From positions 1 to 20,190 of the forward strand of contig JASHVP010000017.1 in NCBI GenBank assembly GCA_030044475.1: a stretch of DNA of 20,190 bases, given 5' to 3'. The notes under the pieces are model-generated. The model made no database searches and was not told where the DNA came from. It saw nothing but the letters and a program-made list of their open reading frames with translations. Every line of letters starts with the position of its first letter. Position 1 is the stretch's first letter. Source of the DNA: Thermoplasmata archaeon (lineage in GTDB: Archaea > Thermoplasmatota > Thermoplasmata > Lutacidiplasmatales > UBA184). Position numbers and translations under genes: made by a program. Shown here piece by piece: positions 6,707 to 13,343 of the stretch.

Positions 6707-7857
6707 CCTCCGCCCGCGTCCTGCTGCACGAGGAGACCCTCGAACCCTCGTTCCTGCCGCCTCGGCTGGTGCGGCGCGACGCGGAGTTGAGCCTCCTGCT
6801 GCGTCGCTACCGGGACGGTCTCGGCAAGGGGGTGCCGTTCCACCTCCTGCTCACCGGAGGGATCGGGAGCGGGAAGACGGCTCTCGCGCGTCGGCTCGGC
6901 GCCGACCTCGAGCGGGGGGGCCGTCTCGGGGACGCGCCGGTCCGCGCGACCTACATCAACTGCTGGCGCCGGGCGAGCGACCGGACGGTCATGCTCGACC
7001 TCCTGCGCTCGGTCGACGTATCGCTGCCCGACCGGGGGTACAGCCTCTCGGAGATGATGGACGTCTTCGAGCAAGGCATCCGCCGGGCGCCGGCGCACCG
7101 GCTCGTCCTGCTCGATGAGGCGTCGGCGCTCGTCCGCGGGGAGACGAAGCTCGTCTACCTGCTCTCCCGTTCGCGCGAGGTCGAGCTCGGCTCGATCTCG
7201 CTCGTCCTCATCGCCTCGGAGGACCTCTTCCGCTACTTGGACCCGGCGAGCCGCTCGAGCTTCGGGGTCACGCACCGGCTCGCCTTGGCCCCGTACGACG
7301 GCGACGCGCTCACGGAGATCCTGCTCGCGCGGTCGGAGCTCGCCTTGCGGCGGGGGTCGTTCGATCGGGAGGTGCTCTCGCAGATCGCCCGGATCGCGGG
7401 CCCGAACGGGGACGCCCGGTTCGCCCTCGAGATGCTGCTCAACGCCGCCCGGATCGCGGACGACGAAGGAGCGGACTCCCTCGGCGCCGAGCACGTCCGT
7501 CGGGCGAAGGGATCGCTCCTCCCGACGGTCACCGAGAGCCACCTCGAGGAGCTCTCGACCCACGAGCTCGGGGTCCTGCTGGCCCTCTCCCGGTCGCTCA
7601 AGGGGAAGGGGGCGAGCGTGCCCAGCCAGAAGCTGCGGGCCGCCCACACGGCCCTGCTCGAGGAGCTCGGCGGGGCGGCGATGAGCCGGACCACGTTCTG
7701 GCGCACGCTCAAGGAGCTGGAGCGCGACGGGCTCGTCGTCCTCGAGGCGACGGGATCCGGAGAATCCAGTCGGGTCGCGATGGACGAATTGCCCGCGAGC
7801 CTGCTCGCCACCCTCCTCGAGGAGCGGCTCTCCGCGACCCGCGCGCAGAAAACCTAA
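6703..7857 (+). CDS. Orc1/Cdc6-family AAA+ ATPase (384 aa)
   Basis: This is an archaeal replication-initiator-type ATPase. Walker A TGGIGSGKT is at residues 51-59, Walker B LVLLDE at 134-139, an ASEDLFRYLD segment at 171-180 corresponds to sensor 1, and GDAR at 236-239 corresponds to sensor 2. A winged-helix domain (about 283-378) would contact DNA. The Walker A glycine loop departs from the usual GPPGTGKT (GGIGSGKT here), and the protein is shorter than most Orc1-1 initiators. It may be a secondary paralogue rather than the main initiator. The start ATG overlaps the tmk stop, and an AT-rich element inside tmk may give an additional promoter. No AT-rich origin-like region or obvious origin recognition boxes flank the gene, so I do not place an origin here. 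Confidence 0.85.
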   Translation: MTSARVLLHEETLEPSFLPPRLVRRDAELSLLLRRYRDGLGKGVPFHLLLTGGIGSGKTALARRLGADLERGGRLGDAPVRATYINCWRRASDRTVMLDLLRSVDVSLPDRGYSLSEMMDVFEQGIRRAPAHRLVLLDEASALVRGETKLVYLLSRSREVELGSISLVLIASEDLFRYLDPASRSSFGVTHRLALAPYDGDALTEILLARSELALRRGSFDREVLSQIARIAGPNGDARFALEMLLNAARIADDEGADSLGAEHVRRAKGSLLPTVTESHLEELSTHELGVLLALSRSLKGKGASVPSQKLRAAHTALLEELGGAAMSRTTFWRTLKELERDGLVVLEATGSGESSRVAMDELPASLLATLLEERLSATRAQKT

Positions 7858-7859
7858 AG
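7849..7859 (+). promoter_or_regulatory. TATA-like element for lipA
   Basis: The stretch AAAACCTAAAG is centred about 28-30 bases before the GTG start of lipA and contains the TAA stop of orc1 (7855-7857). The position fits a leaderless transcript. Confidence 0.55.
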
Positions 7860-7883
7860 CACCCCCGTCCGTCCGAACGCCCC

Positions 7884-8792
7884 GTGGCCAGTTCGGAGGC
7901 CCGGGTGCCGCTCGCGGACGCGTCGCCGCGACTGCCGTCGTGGATCCGGGTCCGCCCGCCCCACGGATCCCGATACCCCGAGGTGAGGGGGCTCCTCGAC
8001 GGACTTGGGCTGGGCACCGTCTGTCGCGAGGCGCGGTGCCCGAACCTGCCCGAGTGCTGGTCGGAGGGGGCCGCCACGCTGATGCTGCTCGGGACCGACT
8101 GCACCCGCCGATGCGGGTTCTGTGCGGTGACGACCCACTGGCCGAAGGGCGTCGTGGACCGGTCCGAACCGGCCCGGGTCGCCGAGGCGGTCCGTCGGTG
8201 GGGACTGCGGTACCTCGTGGTGACCCAGGTCTGCCGGGACGACCTGCCGGACGGCGGCGCCGAGCTGATGGCGGAGACCGTCCGGCGCGTCCGCGCGGCG
8301 TCTCCGACGACGCTGGTCGAGTTGCTGATCGGGGACCTCGCCGGGGAGGAGGGGTCGCTCCAGCGCGTGCTCACCGCGCGCCCCGACGTGCTCGCCCACA
8401 ACCTCGAGACCGTCCGGTCGTTGTCGTCGTCCGTCCGCGACCCCCGGGCCGGCTACGACCGCTCGCTCGAGGTGCTCGCCCGCGCGAAGCGGGCGGGGGC
8501 GGACGCCCCGGTCACGAAGAGCTCGATCATGCTCGGGCTCGGAGAGTCCGACGAGGAGCTCGACCGGGCGTACCGGGACCTGCGAGCGGCCGGGGTCGAC
8601 CTGCTCACGCTCGGCCAGTACCTGCGCCCGAGCGCCCGGCACCTTCCCGTGCTCCGCTACGTGCCGCCGGAGGAGTTCGCCCGCCAGCGCGAGCGGGCGC
8701 TCGCGCTCGGCTTCGCGGGCGTGGAGGCCGGACCGCTCGTCCGGTCCTCGTATCGAGCCGAATCGCTCTACCGCGCCGCGCTCCGGAGCTGA
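7884..8792 (+). CDS. lipA: Lipoyl synthase (302 aa)
   Basis: This radical SAM enzyme inserts two sulfurs into octanoyl groups on lipoyl domains, sacrificing an auxiliary 4Fe-4S cluster as sulfur donor. All signature parts are present: the auxiliary-cluster cysteines in CREARCPNLPECW (Cys47, Cys52, Cys58), the radical SAM CxxxCxxC in CTRRCGFC (Cys73, Cys77, Cys80), and the C-terminal RSSY motif (287-290) whose serine ligates the auxiliary cluster. The length is normal. The start is GTG 7884, about 28-30 bases after a TATA-like element that contains the orc1 stop codon, so it appears to be transcribed separately and leaderless. Octanoyl transferase and lipoyl-dependent dehydrogenases are not in the window, but the gene implies that the organism has them or salvages lipoate. 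Confidence 0.95.
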   Translation: MASSEARVPLADASPRLPSWIRVRPPHGSRYPEVRGLLDGLGLGTVCREARCPNLPECWSEGAATLMLLGTDCTRRCGFCAVTTHWPKGVVDRSEPARVAEAVRRWGLRYLVVTQVCRDDLPDGGAELMAETVRRVRAASPTTLVELLIGDLAGEEGSLQRVLTARPDVLAHNLETVRSLSSSVRDPRAGYDRSLEVLARAKRAGADAPVTKSSIMLGLGESDEELDRAYRDLRAAGVDLLTLGQYLRPSARHLPVLRYVPPEEFARQRERALALGFAGVEAGPLVRSSYRAESLYRAALRS

Positions 8793-8795
8793 GCG

Positions 8796-9164
8796 ATGGC
8801 GAAGAAGGTCCGTCGCAAGCTCGAGGAGGAGGAGGCCGCCGCCTTCGAGTTCCCGGTCTTCGATGAGCTCGGTTTCGTCACGAAGGAGTTCGAGATGGCC
8901 GGGGCCCTCGCCCTGGCGGTCGTCATCGCGCTCGCGATCGGGCTCCTCGCGTGGGCTCTGACCAAGGTCGGCCTCCCCTGGTTCGCGCCGTTCGGCCTCG
9001 GGATCCTGGTCGTCGCCGGGAGCCCCTTCGTCATCGGCCGCGCCCGGCGCAAGTCGGACCTCTATACCAAGGGCGACTGGGCGGGGCTGATCGCGCTCGA
9101 ATTCTTTGGGTTCCTCGCCCTGTGGTTCGTGCTGGTCGACCTCACGGTCGCCTCCGGGCTCTAG
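8796..9164 (+). CDS. Small membrane protein with charged N-terminus (122 aa), unknown
   Basis: The N-terminal 34 residues are highly charged (basic MAKKVRRK, then a run of acidic residues) and probably cytoplasmic. Three hydrophobic segments follow at about 35-57, 62-82 and 97-117, with a basic loop GRARRKSD between the second and third. No family is recognised. The ATG lies three bases after the lipA stop, so cotranscription with lipA is likely, although nothing in the sequence links it to lipoylation. Its TAG stop is in the CTAG at 9161-9164, which also provides the stop of the convergent CCA-adding enzyme. Confidence 0.78.
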   Translation: MAKKVRRKLEEEEAAAFEFPVFDELGFVTKEFEMAGALALAVVIALAIGLLAWALTKVGLPWFAPFGLGILVVAGSPFVIGRARRKSDLYTKGDWAGLIALEFFGFLALWFVLVDLTVASGL

Positions 9165-10573
9165 CGCGGCGCCTCGCGCCACGGGAGGCGCTTGTCGAGC
9201 AGTCCCCGAAGGGAGTCGGACAGCGCCGGGCCCTCCGGCACCCCTTCGAGCGGCTCGACGGCGATCCGCTCGGGCTCCGCGGGGGTCAGGTCCCTCCCCA
9301 GGGAGAGCCGGTCTCGCGCCCGCTGAAGGACTCCTTCCGGCGTCCGCTCCCCCCGACGGACCTCCACGCCCAGGCTGCCGTCGGCGCGGACGTACGGGCC
9401 CTGCAGCACCGGCGCCCCGGGGGCCGACCACTTCTCGACGAACTGCCCGACGCGGTCGATGCCGGCCGGCGGCCCGTCCTGCGTCCGCACCGTGGGGAGT
9501 TCGGACGAACCGACCTCCACGAGCACGATCACATGGGTGGGGTCGGCCGCGCTGCTGCTCCCGACGACGGAGAAGCCGGACCGAGCGAGCTCCTCGGCGA
9601 CGGTCCGCTCCGCCTTGCGGACCTGGGGATACAGCGTGTCGTCGACCAGCTCCGGCCGCGGAACGACGACGGCGGTGACGTGGGTGCCGCGCTCCCGCAC
9701 CCGGGCGACGGCGTCGGCGCGGGAGGTCTCTCGCGGGGCCCGGAGCTCGAACCATCGCTCGCTCGGCGCGTCGAGGTAGGCCCCCGCCGCGAGGCCGAAG
9801 GTGGCGAGGTTTCTCCGCGAGAGCGCGCTCGCCACGTTCCGATTCGGGTCGACCGGGTCGGCGAGGATCAACGCGACGTCGGCCGGCAGTCGGGGGGGCT
9901 CGCGACCGGCGTCGGCGAGCCGGACCGGCACGCGCCAGGCGCGGGCCGCCCGGAGGAGCTCACGGAACGAGCCGAAGCGGAGAACGAGCAGCTCGACCAG
10001 GTACCCGGAGAATCCTTCGGTCCGCGCCTCCGAGCCGTAGACCCCGAGCGCGCGCAGGAACTGCTTGGCCAGCCGCACCTCCTCGACGAGCGCCGGGCTC
10101 TCGCGGGCGGTGAGGTACTCCTGATGGAACGGAGTCCGATCGACGGGAGACAGGGGATGGGACGGGTCGGCGACGGCGTACCCGGGGACCGCGTCGACCG
10201 CGAACCCTTCGTAGCGTCCCCGGAGGTACGGGTGCTCCGCGTACCGGGTGTGCGGGTCCTCCAGGACGGCCCGACCTAGGGCGAGCCCTTCCTCTCGGAG
10301 GCGGTCGCGGGAGAGGTCGGGGGGGAACAGCAGGAACAGGTCGATGTCGAGGCGGTCGGCCATGAACGTCCCGCGGGCGGCGCTGCCCGCCACGAGGGCC
10401 CGGACGAGCGGACTACCGCGCTCCGCCGCCGCGGTCCGCACCCGTTCCACGATCGTCGCGCGGACGTGGTCGACCCGGTGGAGGAACTCCTCGGACGGGG
10501 CGAGTCGGGCCCGGACGGCCGCCTCGACGCGCTCCGCGGCCGACGCCCGGGCGGCGTCCGCGGGGTCCGTCAT
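9161..10573 (-). CDS. cca: Archaeal (class I) CCA-adding tRNA nucleotidyltransferase (470 aa)
   Basis: It adds the 3'-terminal CCA to tRNAs without a nucleic-acid template. The nucleotidyltransferase head carries GSAARGT (residues 63-69) followed by DIDLF with the metal-binding Asp76 and Asp78. The central part (VDAVPGYAV and VEEVRLAKQFLRALGVYGSE) matches the archaeal class I enzyme rather than the bacterial type, and the length is close to the usual 440-470 residues. The tRNA-Leu gene in this window has no encoded CCA, so it needs such an enzyme. The start was placed at ATG 10573 because the open frame beyond it has no family similarity. I see no good TATA box. The TAG stop shares the CTAG palindrome with the convergent membrane-protein gene. 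Confidence 0.93.
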   Translation of the reverse strand: MTDPADAARASAAERVEAAVRARLAPSEEFLHRVDHVRATIVERVRTAAAERGSPLVRALVAGSAARGTFMADRLDIDLFLLFPPDLSRDRLREEGLALGRAVLEDPHTRYAEHPYLRGRYEGFAVDAVPGYAVADPSHPLSPVDRTPFHQEYLTARESPALVEEVRLAKQFLRALGVYGSEARTEGFSGYLVELLVLRFGSFRELLRAARAWRVPVRLADAGREPPRLPADVALILADPVDPNRNVASALSRRNLATFGLAAGAYLDAPSERWFELRAPRETSRADAVARVRERGTHVTAVVVPRPELVDDTLYPQVRKAERTVAEELARSGFSVVGSSSAADPTHVIVLVEVGSSELPTVRTQDGPPAGIDRVGQFVEKWSAPGAPVLQGPYVRADGSLGVEVRRGERTPEGVLQRARDRLSLGRDLTPAEPERIAVEPLEGVPEGPALSDSLRGLLDKRLPWREAPR

Positions 10574-10629
10574 CGGGCGTCGGGGACCGGCCGGCGCAGA
10601 TGAACCTTCGGCTCGAGGGGCGGAGCGAC

Positions 10630-10638
10630 CGTTATCGG
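10630..10638 (+). promoter_or_regulatory. Possible TATA-like element for amrS
   Basis: CGTTATCGG is centred about 34 bases before ATG 10668 in the divergent region between cca and amrS. It is a weak match, but it is the only AT-rich spot there in the plus orientation. Confidence 0.35.
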
Positions 10639-10667
10639 CGCCGGCGTCCTTCTCCGGTCGACGAACG

Positions 10668-11735
10668 ATGTCCGCCGTCGTGGGCCACGTCGCGGAACTC
10701 TCCGTCCCGCTCGACGCCGGCAAGGTGCGGTGCACCGCGTGCGCCCGGTACTGCGCGATCCCCCCGGGGTCGCACGGCTTCTGCTTCGTTCGGAAGAATG
10801 TCGGAGGACGGCTGGAGCTGCTGACGTACGGACGGGCGTCCGCGGTCCAGGTCGACCCGGTCGAGAAGAAGCCGCTCTCGCACTTCCGTCCGGGCACGCG
10901 CGTCTACTCGATCGGGACGGTCGGCTGCAACTGGCGGTGCCTCTACTGCCAGAACGCCGAGATCTCGCAGGAACACGAGATCGTCGGCCGGGCGCTCTCG
11001 CCGACGGAGGCGGTCCGGGGGGCCGTCCGGCTCGGGTGCGCCGGGGTGACGTTCACGTACAACGAGCCCACGATCTTCGCGGAGTACGCGCGCGACGTCA
11101 TCCGGGAGGCGCACCGTGCCGGTCTGTTCGCGAACTTCGTCACGAACGGCTACATGACGCCCGAGGCGGTCGACTTCCTCGGGCCCGAGCTCGACGCGGT
11201 CAGCGTCGATTTCAAGGGCAGCGGAGAGCCCGGCTTCCTGCGGAAGTACGTCTCCGCGAAGGGGGTCGAGCCGATCTGGGAGAGCGCGGCCGGCCTCGCG
11301 CGGCACGGGACGCATGTCGAAGTGACGGACCTGATCGTGCCGGAGGTCGGGGAGTCGGTCGAGGCGACCCGGACGCTCGCCCGGTGGGTGCGGGAGGCGC
11401 TCGGCCGAGAGACGCCGTTCCATCTGCTGCGGTTCCATCCCGACTACAAGATGCTCGACCGACCCGAGACCCCGGTCGCGACCCTCGAGAGGTTGCACGC
11501 CGTCGCGAAGGAGGAGGGGCTCGACTACGTCTACCTGGGGAACGTCTGGGGACATCCGCTCGAGCACACGTACTGCCCGGGGTGCGGGGCGGTCGCCGTC
11601 GAACGGTTCGGCTTCACGATCCGACGCTGGCGGCTCGACGCGAAGAACCGGTGCCGGTCGTGCGGCCACGCGATTCCGATCGTCGGGCGCCTCTCGCCCG
11701 ACTACGAGCCCGCCTTCGCGACGCCGGTGCGGTGA
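10668..11735 (+). CDS. amrS: AmmeMemoRadiSam system radical SAM enzyme AmrS (355 aa)
   Basis: The protein is related to pyruvate formate-lyase activating enzymes. The radical SAM motif GCNWRCLYCQN gives Cys87, Cys91 and Cys94. An N-terminal CTACARYC segment (Cys22, Cys25, Cys29) plus Cys39 precedes the family hallmark DPVEKKPLSHFRPGT (63-77), and a C-terminal zinc-ribbon-like part has Cys303, Cys306, Cys329 and Cys332. This arrangement defines AmrS, the partner of MEMO1- and AMMECR1-like proteins in a widespread system of unsettled function. Neither partner is in the window. Start ATG 10668 follows a weak TATA-like CGTTATCGG. The 3' end is overlapped in antisense by the methyltransferase gene. 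Confidence 0.92.
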   Translation: MSAVVGHVAELSVPLDAGKVRCTACARYCAIPPGSHGFCFVRKNVGGRLELLTYGRASAVQVDPVEKKPLSHFRPGTRVYSIGTVGCNWRCLYCQNAEISQEHEIVGRALSPTEAVRGAVRLGCAGVTFTYNEPTIFAEYARDVIREAHRAGLFANFVTNGYMTPEAVDFLGPELDAVSVDFKGSGEPGFLRKYVSAKGVEPIWESAAGLARHGTHVEVTDLIVPEVGESVEATRTLARWVREALGRETPFHLLRFHPDYKMLDRPETPVATLERLHAVAKEEGLDYVYLGNVWGHPLEHTYCPGCGAVAVERFGFTIRRWRLDAKNRCRSCGHAIPIVGRLSPDYEPAFATPVR

Positions 11736-12534
11736 CCCCCCGCCGGAACCGTCCCGACCCGAGACCCGCCCGGTCGAACCGCACGGCTTCGATCACCAGG
11801 TGCAGCGGGATCTCCGCGACGTAGCGGCCGGACGAGCTCTTCCGGAGGAACTCCGCGCGCGGCATCGGCTCGTCCAGCCGTCGCACCACGAACCCGGCCC
11901 GGGCCAGGTCGGCGAAGTACGTCGTCAGCGTGCGGAGGTACGACCGCGTCGTGACGAACCGACCCGGCGCGACCATCCACGGGATCTCCCGGACCTCCTC
12001 GACCCGGTATCCGCGCACCCGCCGCCAGACCGTCTCCTCGTACTGGACGTGTTCCACGTCCCAGGCCGACCGGTCGTCGCGGTCGAAGCACGGATGCGAG
12101 AGGGAGAGCACCAGTCGTCCTTCGGGCCGAAGGACACGGCCGGCCTCCGCGAGCGCCCCCCGGACGTCCGCGATATCCATGAGGCACATGTTCGCGACCA
12201 CCACGTCGAACGCCCCCGCGGCGAGGCCCCGCAGATCGGCGGCATCGCGCCGAAGGTAGCGAACGCCGAGGGGCCGCCGTCGCTCCCGCGCCCGGGCCAG
12301 CGCGAGCGTCGGAGCGGAAAGGTCGACCCCGACCACTTCGGCCGCCGACGCGCGGGCGAACTGGCGCGCCAGGTACCCGTTCCCGCATCCGAGGTCGAGC
12401 ACGCGCAAGCCACGAACCGGGCCCACCATCCGGCGGACCGACGGGTCGATCACCGCCCGATGGGTCAGATCGCCTCGCTCCCCGAGCCGACGGTCGCGCC
12501 AGGCGGCCATCCGATCCCATCCCGAGCGGGGCAT
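11614..12534 (-). CDS. Class I SAM-dependent methyltransferase (306 aa) with antisense-encoded tail
   Basis: Motif I is VLDLGCGNG (residues 45-53), followed by an acidic VVGVDLS strand end (68-73), the motif IV-like FDVVVANMCLMDI (109-121) and EAGRVLRPEGRLVLSLSHP (130-148). This is a typical UbiE/Methyltransf_11 Rossmann methyltransferase; the substrate is unknown. Recognisable domain sequence ends near residue 255. The last 40 or so residues are Arg/Ser/Gly-rich and are read from DNA that codes for AmrS on the other strand (122-base convergent overlap), so the tail is probably not a folded domain. The start is ATG 12534, and a minus-strand GGGCTATCTG is centred 27 bases upstream, fitting a leaderless transcript. 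The six-helix membrane protein diverges from it 40 bases away. Confidence 0.87.
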   Translation of the reverse strand: MPRSGWDRMAAWRDRRLGERGDLTHRAVIDPSVRRMVGPVRGLRVLDLGCGNGYLARQFARASAAEVVGVDLSAPTLALARARERRRPLGVRYLRRDAADLRGLAAGAFDVVVANMCLMDIADVRGALAEAGRVLRPEGRLVLSLSHPCFDRDDRSAWDVEHVQYEETVWRRVRGYRVEEVREIPWMVAPGRFVTTRSYLRTLTTYFADLARAGFVVRRLDEPMPRAEFLRKSSSGRYVAEIPLHLVIEAVRFDRAGLGSGRFRRGVTAPASRRRARSRARGARRSESRGRTTGTGSSRRAASVGS

Positions 12535-12555
12535 CGTCTCGCGGGCAGCCGCCGG

Positions 12556-12565
12556 CAGATAGCCC
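12556..12565 (-). promoter_or_regulatory. TATA-like element for the methyltransferase gene
   Basis: The minus strand reads GGGCTATCTG, centred about 27 bases before ATG 12534, in the 40-base gap shared with the divergent membrane-protein gene. Confidence 0.5.
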
Positions 12566-12574
12566 TTCCGGCCG

Positions 12575-13303
12575 ATGGAGACAAAGGCGTATCCCCCCCC
12601 GCCGGGCGTACCGGGTCTCGGGGGGGAGTTGACCGCGAACCTCCGGGCGAGTCTCGCGATCTTCTCCGCGGGGTTCGCGATCGAGGGAGCGGTCGAGGCC
12701 TACACCGTCGCGACGCCGGGCTCGGCGCATCCCGGCACGAGCCTCCTCTTCCTCGTCCCGGCCGTCTGCACCCTGGCCGGACTCCTGTTCGTGTTCGTCG
12801 GCCGTCACGAGTGGAACCAGGTCCACCGGGACCGCGTGCGGCAGGCGAACGCGGTCTTCGCGCTCAGCCTCCTCGGGGGGGTCGTGGCGGCCGCCGTCGT
12901 GGGGATCCTGGTCGCCGAACCGGACCTCGGGATCCCGCTCGGGGCGGAGGTCGTGTACGGCGCCGCCATCGGGTCCCTTCTGTTCGGGACGTTCGTGACG
13001 TATGCGTTCCTCGTCTTCCACCTGGTGGGGTCTGCGTCGCGGGCGGCCCTCCTCGCGTCCCTGGTCTGGTCGTTCGCGATCAGCGCGTACGTCGGCGTCG
13101 CGTTCGCTACGCACCTCGGAACCACGGTCTCCCTCGTCGCCTCCCGGAGCCTGACCCTCCCGTCCTTCCTGTCCCCCGTCGACACGCTGGCGTCGTACCT
13201 CTTCGTCTCCTACTTCCTTCTGCTCGCCGCGTACGGCGAGGCCCATCTCGTGGTGGCGCGGGGACCTCCCCGCGTCGCCGCCGGTTCCCCGCCCGCGGCC
13301 TGA
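12575..13303 (+). CDS. Six-helix integral membrane protein of unknown function (242 aa)
   Basis: There is no recognised family. Hydrophobic segments fit membrane helices at about 24-46, 55-76, 93-114, 124-150, 158-180 and 203-222, with a charged loop (RHEWNQVHRDRVRQ, about 77-90) between helices two and three. The N-terminus is Pro/Gly-rich and there is no cleavable signal peptide. No catalytic or transport motif is visible. The ATG is 40 bases from the divergent methyltransferase start. I see no good TATA box at the usual distance, so how it is transcribed is unclear. It ends 40 bases before the convergent thermopsin-like gene. Confidence 0.75.
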   Translation: METKAYPPPPGVPGLGGELTANLRASLAIFSAGFAIEGAVEAYTVATPGSAHPGTSLLFLVPAVCTLAGLLFVFVGRHEWNQVHRDRVRQANAVFALSLLGGVVAAAVVGILVAEPDLGIPLGAEVVYGAAIGSLLFGTFVTYAFLVFHLVGSASRAALLASLVWSFAISAYVGVAFATHLGTTVSLVASRSLTLPSFLSPVDTLASYLFVSYFLLLAAYGEAHLVVARGPPRVAAGSPPAA

Positions 13304-13343
13304 CGGCTCCCCCGGCAGCGGAGCCCCGGCGCGGCGGGCCCGC

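Noticed and set aside
6600..7900. Replication origin near orc1/cdc6
   Set aside because: Archaeal origins often adjoin this gene, but here it is embedded in an operon with no intergenic AT-rich region and no repeated origin-recognition boxes that I could see.
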